12,314 nucleotides of DNA from an uncultured bacterium (GTDB taxonomy: Bacteria > Bacillota_A > Clostridia > Oscillospirales > Oscillospiraceae), in contig CAMEHJ010000011.1 of the NCBI GenBank assembly GCA_945917385.1, positions 1 through 12,314 on the forward strand. The letters are read 5' to 3'. This document shows positions 1-5,958 of the stretch, in pieces (position 1 is the first letter of the stretch; each line of letters starts with the position of its first letter). The notes under the pieces were generated by a model that worked only from the letters and a program-made list of their open reading frames with translations, was not told the DNA's origin and did not search any database. The translations under genes and the position numbers were made by a program.

Positions 1-216
1 TATACACCGATATTATGTGCGGCGGTTGCGTCGCCCATTTCGGCAGCCTTCATATACCAATCGTATGCCTTTGCGGTGTCCTTTTCAACATAGTACCCTT
101 CACTGTAGTATACACCGATATTATTTGCGGCGGCTGCGCTGCCCATTTCGGCAGCCTTCATAAACCAATCGAATGCCTTTTCGTAATCGACTTCGCAGTT
201 AGTTCCCTGATCGAAG
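1..216 (-). repeat. Tandem 108-bp Sel1 coding repeat
   Basis: The segment starting at position 1 recurs at 109 with few changes; both begin tatacaccgatattat. The 108-bp period equals 36 residues, one Sel1 repeat. The last two repeats before the edge are therefore a recent duplication, and more copies may lie beyond it. Confidence 0.8.
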
Positions 217-1760
217 ATAACTCCCAGATAAAAAGCACCATTTACATTTCCGGCCTCATAGGCTTTCTCAAGCCATTCAACGGAATGATCAAAATCGCCG
301 CTGTCTCTATAGACATAACCTGCATACAATGCACCGTTAGATGCACCCAGCTCATAAGCCTTCTGGAACCATTCTATTGCCTTTGCGGTGTCCGCTTTTT
401 CCAGCTTATAATAAATGCCAACATTGAGTGCACCGCCAGCATGACCGGCCTTTGCGGCCTCTTCATTCCATGTGAAAACCTGCTCAAGATCACCGAGATC
501 GAAATAAATGGAGCCTATCTTATAGCTACTGTCACCGCCGGCTGCATATACACGCTTCAAGTATTCAAGAGCTTCTGTACTCTTGCCGAGCTCGGAGTGC
601 ATATTATAGCCGCGGTAGGTTGCGGCTTCAAAGTAGCCGTTTGCCAAGAGCTTTTCATTGATAATCTCATTGTCATAGGAATCATTCCGAATCCAGCCGT
701 CTTCGGTGTATTCAGAAGTAAATCTCCAACTGTATTTGCTTTCTTTGGCAAATTCTACAGCAGCATCAACGGTTAATGGCTCTTCATCAAGCAACCCGTG
801 CATCCAGTCTTCTCCGGAAATGTTGTCACAAATCAAAGTCCAGACGGAATTTTCATAGTAGTATTCAACATTTTCAGCCCAACCACCTACAGGCTGGTCT
901 TCGGTAGCAAAGAAGTGTGCATTTTCCTCGCTGAGAATCTCATCGGAAGGCAGCGACTCATCGGTATAGCCGAGAGCCAGCTGCAGATGTTTTACATTAC
1001 CAACCATAGGCTCTTCGCCGTTAACAGTTACGCCTTCAACGATTTTTCGTGCATCAATATTAATGTCCTTAATCCAGCGGTAACGTGTGTCGCCATTGTC
1101 AACATACGAACAGATGCTCTCATTACGTTTTTCAACAATCTCGCCATCTTCGTAAACTATTTCGTCTAAGAACCAGGTTCTGTCGGGGGACTGCTCAAAA
1201 TTAACGGTCTTTATAACCGAACCGTCCTCGGCAAAGTACTCTTCATAATAACTGTGCCATTTTCTGTTCTTGGAGTGGTCAACGTAGTCACCTTCGGAAT
1301 GGGTGCTGAGCAGCACCATATCCTTATTATAATGGTTTTCCCATAAGCCGTTCCTTGCGGAATATGCAGCAGTGTCAGGGTTTGCCACACTTTCCCAGTT
1401 ATAATTATAGTTATCTTCCCAGGTTCCGCACTCAGTGATATAGGTAACCTCACCGTTTACAACAGTAAAGATATGACTGTCACCATAATCCCATGCCAGC
1501 TCTATGTCAGCGGAATTTCCACAGATATTGCTTAGCGTTACAGTGCACTCCTTGGGATCGAGGTCGTCTTCACCACCCCAGCGGGCAGAGACGAGTCCAC
1601 CATCGTTGAATTGGACAATTACTTCAGCGGGCTTATCCCAAGGAATGTTTAGACTCACGGTGGTGGTATCGGTGAAAGTATCCTCATCTGCAGATTGTGT
1701 GCCGCCGCAGCCTGCCAGCAGAAGGCTACACAACAACAAAAAAGCAATAACCTTTTTCAT
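1..1760 (-). CDS. Sel1-repeat lipoprotein, 3' end outside window (partial)
   Basis: I translated this frame by hand: it stays open for 586 codons from ATG at 1760 to the left edge. Residues 1-18 form a lipoprotein signal, with Lys2-Lys3, a hydrophobic core and the lipobox LLAGC (Cys18), so the protein should be anchored outside the membrane. Residues about 25-370 are acidic, rich in Trp and Tyr, and match no family I recognise. From about residue 375 to the edge there are Sel1-like (TPR-type) helical repeats, with motifs such as A-x-x-W-x-x-K-A-A-E-M-G. Sel1 repeats usually bind proteins; no enzyme motif is visible. AAGGA lies 9 nt before the ATG. An ATG at 1765 is out of frame and stops after two codons. 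Codon use is more AT-rich than in the other genes here, and the gene lies beyond the guaA junction, so it may have been acquired. Confidence 0.85.
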   Translation of the reverse strand, partial: MKKVIAFLLLCSLLLAGCGGTQSADEDTFTDTTTVSLNIPWDKPAEVIVQFNDGGLVSARWGGEDDLDPKECTVTLSNICGNSADIELAWDYGDSHIFTVVNGEVTYITECGTWEDNYNYNWESVANPDTAAYSARNGLWENHYNKDMVLLSTHSEGDYVDHSKNRKWHSYYEEYFAEDGSVIKTVNFEQSPDRTWFLDEIVYEDGEIVEKRNESICSYVDNGDTRYRWIKDINIDARKIVEGVTVNGEEPMVGNVKHLQLALGYTDESLPSDEILSEENAHFFATEDQPVGGWAENVEYYYENSVWTLICDNISGEDWMHGLLDEEPLTVDAAVEFAKESKYSWRFTSEYTEDGWIRNDSYDNEIINEKLLANGYFEAATYRGYNMHSELGKSTEALEYLKRVYAAGGDSSYKIGSIYFDLGDLEQVFTWNEEAAKAGHAGGALNVGIYYKLEKADTAKAIEWFQKAYELGASNGALYAGYVYRDSGDFDHSVEWLEKAYEAGNVNGAFYLGVIFDQGTNCEVDYEKAFDWFMKAAEMGSAAAANNIGVYYSEGYYVEKDTAKAYDWYMKAAEMGDATAAHNIGV

Positions 1761-1802
1761 TTCATAATATCCTTCTTAATATTCCGTGTGTAGAATAAAT
1801 AC

Positions 1803-1830
1803 AGTATATTCTTTTATCAAAAAATGTCAA
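1803..1830 (-). promoter_or_regulatory. Promoter of the Sel1 lipoprotein gene
   Basis: On the minus strand TTGACA (1825-1830) and TATACT (1803-1808) are separated by 16 bp, close to a sigma-A consensus. The start codon is about 40 nt downstream of the -10, so the leader is short. Confidence 0.7.
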
Positions 1831-1833
1831 CTT

Positions 1834-2025
1834 AAAACCAATAGGCATAGGGTTAGACGATAAAATATGTTGGCAAGCCATTGAGAATTTCGATATGCAA
1901 AACACACAGTTTTTCTGTAACAGGAAGAAGACTTCAGGTGGCGTTATAACTATCCAAAGTATGCCTCCTATAGCCGCCGGGCAAAGGTTCCTTCCCAGGA
2001 GATTTCAGATCTCTTTACCAAGTAA
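1834..2025 (+). pseudogene. Possible frameshifted coding relic, family unknown
   Basis: Two overlapping plus-strand frames read like protein and join if a frameshift is assumed near 1930. The first (about 1834-1930) reads through LDDKICWQAIENFDMQNTQF. The second (1921-2025) contains FRWRYNYPKYASYSRRAKVP and ends at a TAA at 2023-2025. Neither has a convincing start or ribosome binding site, and the left end overlaps the lipoprotein promoter region. I do not recognise the family. Its place in the junction beside guaA suggests debris of a former mobile element, but chance readability of non-coding DNA is possible. Confidence 0.3.
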
Positions 2026-2048
2026 AACCCCATAGACGCAAAAAGCAC

Positions 2049-2181
2049 TGTCTCAAAATAGGTTTTCTCTAAAATAATACCTGATAATCAAGCCTGGATA
2101 TACCGCGTCTTTTCGGTATATCCGGGCTTTTTTATAACTTTCTATATGGGTTATTTCCTGAGAATCTGTATTTTGAGACAG
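2049..2181. mobile_element. MITE-like element, 133 bp, 13-bp terminal inverted repeats
   Basis: CTGTCTCAAAATA (2049-2061) and its exact reverse complement (2169-2181) bound a stretch that encodes no protein. Outside them a second inverted pair, AAAAAGCA (2041-2048) and TGCTTTTT (2186-2193), continues the symmetry, but four bases (CTCC, 2182-2185) occur only on the right. CTGTCTCAAAA-type ends are, to my recollection, typical of IS1182-like transposases, so this may be a non-autonomous derivative or a gutted copy. No transposase is present in the window. Confidence 0.6.
2091..2135 (+). terminator. Terminator-like hairpin inside the MITE-like element
   Basis: The arms AAGCCTGGATATACCG and CGGTATATCCGGGCTT (right arm 2114-2129) pair along nearly their full length with one T-G wobble, and a run of T follows on the plus strand. 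It would stop plus-strand transcription; no plus-strand gene precedes it, so it probably belongs to the element. Confidence 0.55.
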
Positions 2182-2356
2182 CTCCTGCTTTTTAATATGG
2201 ATACCTTTCGAACACCTCTTGGAATCATTCTTTACCCCAAAACCACTTGGTATAAAGAGTAATGACCTTTCAGAGTTCTGTTATCAATTTGTTATCAGAA
2301 GAGATTTTCAAATTCCTGAACCTAAGTGTTTTCAAGGCTTTCCAGGCTTTTCACTA
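2182..2356. other. Non-coding junction next to the guaA 3' end, possible old attachment region
   Basis: I see no credible gene here. The stretch is AT-rich compared with guaA. It contains the direct repeat GTTATCA at 2280-2286 and 2291-2297, one helical turn apart, about 60 bp from the guaA stop. The 3' end of guaA is a known recurrent target of tyrosine-recombinase genomic islands, so this may be a leftover arm or attachment region. No integrase gene and no second copy of the guaA end is present in the window to confirm it. Confidence 0.35.
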
Positions 2357-3337
2357 TTATTCCCACTCGATTGTGCCGGTGGGCTTGGGGGTGAGGTCGT
2401 AGAGGACGCGGTTTACGCCCGGAACCTCTGAGGTGATGCGCTTGGTGATATGGTGCAGGAGGGCATAGGGGATCTCCTCGATGGTCGCGGCGGTCGCGTC
2501 AACGGAGTTGACGGCACGGATGACAACGGGCCAGTCGAAGGTGCGCTTGCCGTTGAGAATACCGGTGGACTTGAAATCGGGCACGATGGTGAAATACTGC
2601 CAGACCTTGCCCTCAAGACCGTTCTTCGCAAACTCCTCGCGCAGAATAGCGTCAGACTCGCGCAGCGCTTCGAGACGGTCGCGGGTGATTGCGCCGACAC
2701 AGCGGACGCCGAGGCCGGGTCCGGGGAAGGGCTGGCGATAGACCATATTGTCGGGCAGGCCCAGCGCCTTGCCGACCACACGAACCTCGTCCTTATAGAG
2801 GAACTTGACAGGCTCAACCAGCTCAAAGTTCAGATCCTCGGGCAGACCACCGACGTTGTGGTGCGCCTTTACGCCGTCGCTCTCAAGGATGTCGGGGTAG
2901 ATAGTGCCCTGACCGAGAAACTCAATGCCGTCAAGCTTCTGTGCTTCCTCGGCAAAGACGTCAATAAACTCCTTGCCGATAATCTTGCGCTTGGTTTCGG
3001 GGTCGGAGACGCCCGCAAGCTTGTCAAGGAAGCGGTCTACGGCGTCCACATAGATAAGGTTTGCATCCATCTCGTCGCGGAAGACCTTGATGACCTGCTC
3101 CGGCTCGCCCTTGCGCAGCAGACCGTGGTTAACGTGAACGCAGACGAGCTGTTTGCCGACCGCCTTGATGAGCAGCGCCGCGACAACGGAAGAGTCAACG
3201 CCGCCGGAGAGTGCAAGAAGCACCTTCTTATCGCCTATCTGCCTGCGGAGCGCCTCAAGCTGCTCTGCAATGAAAGCCTCGGCAAGCTCAGGCGTGGTGA
3301 TGCGCTGCATGGATTCGGGGCGCTTGTTATCTGCCAT
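2357..3337 (-). CDS. guaA: GMP synthase, ATP-pyrophosphatase subunit without glutaminase domain
   Basis: The product (326 aa) adenylates XMP and aminates it to GMP, the last step of guanine nucleotide synthesis. The PP-loop SGGVDSS lies at residues 44-50. Further GuaA hallmarks are LGQGTIYPDILES, HHNVGGLPE, RQPFPGPGLGVRC and the C-terminal PTGTIEWE of the dimerisation domain. Bacterial GuaA is normally about 510-520 aa with an N-terminal class-I glutaminase; that part is absent, and the DNA upstream holds only a promoter and a neighbour's terminator. The arrangement resembles archaeal GuaAb, which works with a separate glutaminase subunit. It must therefore use a glutaminase encoded elsewhere, or free ammonia. 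ATG at 3337 is chosen because GGAGG lies 8 nt upstream; an in-frame TTG at 3352 would start within that site. The gene ends with stacked stops TAA-TAG-TGA. No clear terminator follows. Confidence 0.93.
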   Translation of the reverse strand: MADNKRPESMQRITTPELAEAFIAEQLEALRRQIGDKKVLLALSGGVDSSVVAALLIKAVGKQLVCVHVNHGLLRKGEPEQVIKVFRDEMDANLIYVDAVDRFLDKLAGVSDPETKRKIIGKEFIDVFAEEAQKLDGIEFLGQGTIYPDILESDGVKAHHNVGGLPEDLNFELVEPVKFLYKDEVRVVGKALGLPDNMVYRQPFPGPGLGVRCVGAITRDRLEALRESDAILREEFAKNGLEGKVWQYFTIVPDFKSTGILNGKRTFDWPVVIRAVNSVDATAATIEEIPYALLHHITKRITSEVPGVNRVLYDLTPKPTGTIEWE

Positions 3338-3345
3338 ATGGTTAT

Positions 3346-3350
3346 CCTCC
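3346..3350 (-). promoter_or_regulatory. Ribosome binding site of guaA, decides the start
   Basis: GGAGG on the minus strand sits 8 nt before ATG 3337. It excludes the upstream TTG, which overlaps it, as the main start. Confidence 0.8.
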
Positions 3351-3373
3351 AATATTTATCATTTTACACGGGT

Positions 3374-3402
3374 ATTATACATTCTCCTCCGCGAATAGGC
3401 AA
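3374..3402 (-). promoter_or_regulatory. Promoter of guaA
   Basis: A perfect TATAAT (3374-3379) follows TTGCCT (3397-3402) at 17 bp. The leader is only about 30 nt, leaving no room for a guanine riboswitch. The -35 lies right after the terminator of the upstream LRR operon, so guaA is an independent unit. Confidence 0.7.
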
Positions 3403-3404
3403 GA

Positions 3405-3442
3405 GAAAAAGCAAAGCGGCACGAGAAAAATCGTGCCGCTTT
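3405..3442 (-). terminator. Terminator of the LRR operon
   Basis: A perfect 12-bp stem, AAAGCGGCACGA paired with TCGTGCCGCTTT around a 6-nt loop, is followed on the minus strand by GCTTTTTCTC. It lies 8 nt after the stop codon of the last LRR gene. Confidence 0.85.
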
Positions 3443-3450
3443 GACGTTCG

Positions 3451-4788
3451 TTATTCCGCGTAGAGCGGGTCGTTCCAATAGAAGGCGTAGTCCTTATCGG
3501 TGTAGCCGAACTGCTGCAAAAGCAGGGTATAGCGCGGATGGTAGACGTACATATACGCCTCCTCATGGTAGCCGACAATGCGCCATCTGCCCTCGGTCGG
3601 GTCGCCAGCCTGCCAGTTGACCTCGCAGTCGGGCATCAGGCTCTGTATCTCCTCGATCTGCTCATACGGCACGCCCGTCCAGCCGCCTATCCACAGCCTC
3701 TCAAGGCCGGTCAGCGAGTACAGAGGGGTGATATCCATGACGCTTGTATTGCAGATATTCAGGTGGCGGAGCTTTGTGAGCCCGGAGAGCGGAGTCAGGT
3801 CGGACAGGGGGTTGGTCTGAATTTCAAGGTACTCAAGATTCTTGCAGTTTGCGAGGGGGCTGCAGTCCGTCCAGGAGGCCATCGCGAGGATCGCCACCTC
3901 CAGCTTCGGCATATACGCGACAAAATCAATGGTGCCGAGGTCATCGTTATGGCCGATGTCGAGGTACTTGCAGTCGGTGCAGTACATGAGCGATTCGCAG
4001 TTGCCCTCGTACAGCATACCGCCGACGGAGGGCTTGGAGGCGAGGATCTTCTCCACGTCCGTGCGCACGCTGTAATTGCCGCCAAACCAAACGCGCCAGA
4101 CCACCTTCACATCGGGGAAAGCGTCGCGCAGTGCGGCCATTGCCTCGTTCGAAGCGCCGCAGCTGTCCATATCGACATACTCAAGCTTTGGCATTATGCT
4201 CATCGCCTCGTATGCGGCGGCGCACTCATCCTCTACGGGGACATGGTATAGGTTAAGCTGCGTGTCGTTGGTCGTAACGGACTGTCCGTAGACCGTGAAG
4301 GCATAGTTAAAGCGCACGTTGGGAAGCGCATCCTGAAGCTTCTTCACGTCGGATATGCCGAGGTCTGCGCGCTGTGCGCCCAGCTCGACCTTTACGAGCT
4401 TCGGAAGGCACTTCATGGCGCGCACTGCCTCGTCCACCTGCGCACTGGTGAGCGAAGAGAGGTCGAGCGAGGACGTTCTGTTCTCCACCACGGCGCCGTC
4501 CGGCAGCGTCACGTCATAAAACACCGCGACCGAGGGGTGCGCCTTTGACCACTCGTATATCTCCTCAAAGCACTCGCTGCCTCGAAGGTCTGCCTCTTTC
4601 AGATTTTCGATCGCGTCAAGCTGCGACACCTCGCCGCTCTGAAGCACCGCCGTCACGAAGCCGGTGTCCTGCTCGACGGTTATCTGCGCGCTCGGCTCCG
4701 GCGTCTCCTCAGCTTTTTTTGTGCCGCACGCGGTCATCACAAGGCACAGCGCGAGAACCGCCGCAAGCGTAATAAATTTCTTCTTCAT
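3451..4788 (-). CDS. LRR lipoprotein, third gene of the LRR operon
   Basis: The 445-aa product has a lipoprotein signal with lipobox VMTAC (Cys21), so it should be tethered to the outer face of the membrane. Residues about 54-236 contain three copies of a ~60-residue unit (one N-terminal type near 54-98, then about 106-168 and 176-236), the last ending in WRVWFG. A shared C-terminal module follows: a leucine-rich stretch (about 270-367) with YLDIGHN, LTPLSGL, LRHLNICN and LERLWIGG, then a tail with DPTEGRWR and FYWNDP. LRR domains usually bind proteins; no catalytic motif is visible. AGGAG lies 5 nt before the ATG, and 30 bp separate it from the upstream paralogue. The role is unknown; adhesion, signalling or envelope scaffolding would all fit. 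Confidence 0.87.
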   Translation of the reverse strand: MKKKFITLAAVLALCLVMTACGTKKAEETPEPSAQITVEQDTGFVTAVLQSGEVSQLDAIENLKEADLRGSECFEEIYEWSKAHPSVAVFYDVTLPDGAVVENRTSSLDLSSLTSAQVDEAVRAMKCLPKLVKVELGAQRADLGISDVKKLQDALPNVRFNYAFTVYGQSVTTNDTQLNLYHVPVEDECAAAYEAMSIMPKLEYVDMDSCGASNEAMAALRDAFPDVKVVWRVWFGGNYSVRTDVEKILASKPSVGGMLYEGNCESLMYCTDCKYLDIGHNDDLGTIDFVAYMPKLEVAILAMASWTDCSPLANCKNLEYLEIQTNPLSDLTPLSGLTKLRHLNICNTSVMDITPLYSLTGLERLWIGGWTGVPYEQIEEIQSLMPDCEVNWQAGDPTEGRWRIVGYHEEAYMYVYHPRYTLLLQQFGYTDKDYAFYWNDPLYAE

Positions 4789-4818
4789 GTTTTCTCCTTG
4801 GTCTTTCGTTCCGGCGTC

Positions 4819-5946
4819 TTACCAGCCGAACGCATATTTCGGGTCGATGGAATATGACTCTTCCGTGTATCCGTCAAACTGCTCTCTGAGAAGTGCGTAG
4901 CGCGGAGCATAGTAAAAATACCCCAGCTCATCATTGCCCGTCACGCGCCATGTGCCATCGGTAGGATCCAGGACCTCGGCGTCTATCTCACAGTTCGGCG
5001 CAATTTCACGCATCTTTGCTATCTGCTCAGGCGGTACGGGGTCATAGCCGCCGATCCACAGCCGCTCAAGCTCCGTAAGTGCGTAGAGGGGCGAGATATC
5101 CCTGATGCCGAAATTATAGCAGATATTCAAATGGCGCAGATTTTTAAGTCCTGAGAGCGGCGTTAAGTCGGACAGGCCCGTGTTGAACAGCTCAAGATAC
5201 TCAAGCTTCGGGCAGTCGGCAAGCGGTGAGAAATCCTGCACGGTGTTTATCGCGAGGATAGCGACCTCAAGGTCCGGCATACTGCGCACAAAACCTATAT
5301 CGCGCATTTTTACATTGTGACCCAGGTCGAGATACTTGACCTTGGTGCAGTAGTACAGTCCGTCGTCCGTCGCCTCGGTGATGTCGCCCGCGAGGTCGGA
5401 GCAGGACGCGAGTATCATCTCCGTATTGGTGAGCACGCCGTATCTCTCACCGAAGCTCACGCGCCAGATGATCTCCACATCGGGAAAGTCCGAGTTGAGC
5501 TTAGCCATCGTCTCGTTGTCAATTCCGCAGGAATCCATATTCACGAGCGTGACCTTCTTCATAAGCGGGATAAGCCGCCTGACTTCGGCTCCGCCGTCAT
5601 CAATTTCTATATAACTGAGGTCAAAGGTCTCGCAGTTGAGGTTGAAGCGGGCATGGCAGTATTGGAATTCGTAGTCGATAACGGCGTCGGGCACCGCGTT
5701 GGAGAGTGCCTTCACGTCGTCCCAGGTGAGGTCGGTTTCATCCTCAATGCCGAGTACCAGCTCCTTAACGCCTTTGAGCTTTGAAAGCTCCGTCACCGCG
5801 GTCTGAACGTCGTCATGCCGGATTCCGCCAAGATCAACCACGCCGCCGCTGACGGAATAGTCGAGTGAGTTATCCGCGAACGCCTCCGCTGCGAAAACCG
5901 CCGTCACGCAAAGCAGTGCGATAAGTACCGTCAAAAATCTTTTCAT
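4819..5946 (-). CDS. Secreted LRR protein, second gene of the LRR operon
   Basis: The 375-aa product starts with a classical Sec signal (Lys2-Arg3, hydrophobic 4-20, likely cleavage after AEAFA at residue 24). No lipobox or second membrane segment is seen, so it should be released or held by partners. It is the shortest paralogue, with two ~60-residue units (about 36-97 and 107-167, ending WRVSFG) and no N-terminal-type unit. The shared module follows: YLDLGHN, LTPLSGL, LRHLNICYN, LERLWIGG, DPTDGTWR. The usual FYW-DP ending is altered to SYSIDPKYAFGW. The preceding gene's TGA is immediately followed by TAGGAG, the ribosome binding site for this ATG (12-bp gap), so translation is probably coupled. 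Confidence 0.87.
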   Translation of the reverse strand: MKRFLTVLIALLCVTAVFAAEAFADNSLDYSVSGGVVDLGGIRHDDVQTAVTELSKLKGVKELVLGIEDETDLTWDDVKALSNAVPDAVIDYEFQYCHARFNLNCETFDLSYIEIDDGGAEVRRLIPLMKKVTLVNMDSCGIDNETMAKLNSDFPDVEIIWRVSFGERYGVLTNTEMILASCSDLAGDITEATDDGLYYCTKVKYLDLGHNVKMRDIGFVRSMPDLEVAILAINTVQDFSPLADCPKLEYLELFNTGLSDLTPLSGLKNLRHLNICYNFGIRDISPLYALTELERLWIGGYDPVPPEQIAKMREIAPNCEIDAEVLDPTDGTWRVTGNDELGYFYYAPRYALLREQFDGYTEESYSIDPKYAFGW

Positions 5947-5958
5947 ATTCTTCTCCTA

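Noticed and set aside
15..776. Plus-strand frame of 253 codons at the left edge
   Set aside because: It is antisense to the Sel1 repeats, whose minus frame has a lipobox, a promoter and a ribosome binding site.
2219..2431. Plus-strand ORF of 70 codons across the guaA 3' end
   Set aside because: It reads through the guaA terminus antisense, has no ribosome binding site, and is better explained as junction DNA.
3338..3404. Purine riboswitch upstream of guaA
   Set aside because: The promoter leaves a leader of only about 30 nt, too short for a purine aptamer.
2450..3463. Plus-strand open frame of 337 codons opposite guaA
   Set aside because: It is antisense to a clear GMP synthase and shows no family motifs. 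It is a shadow frame.
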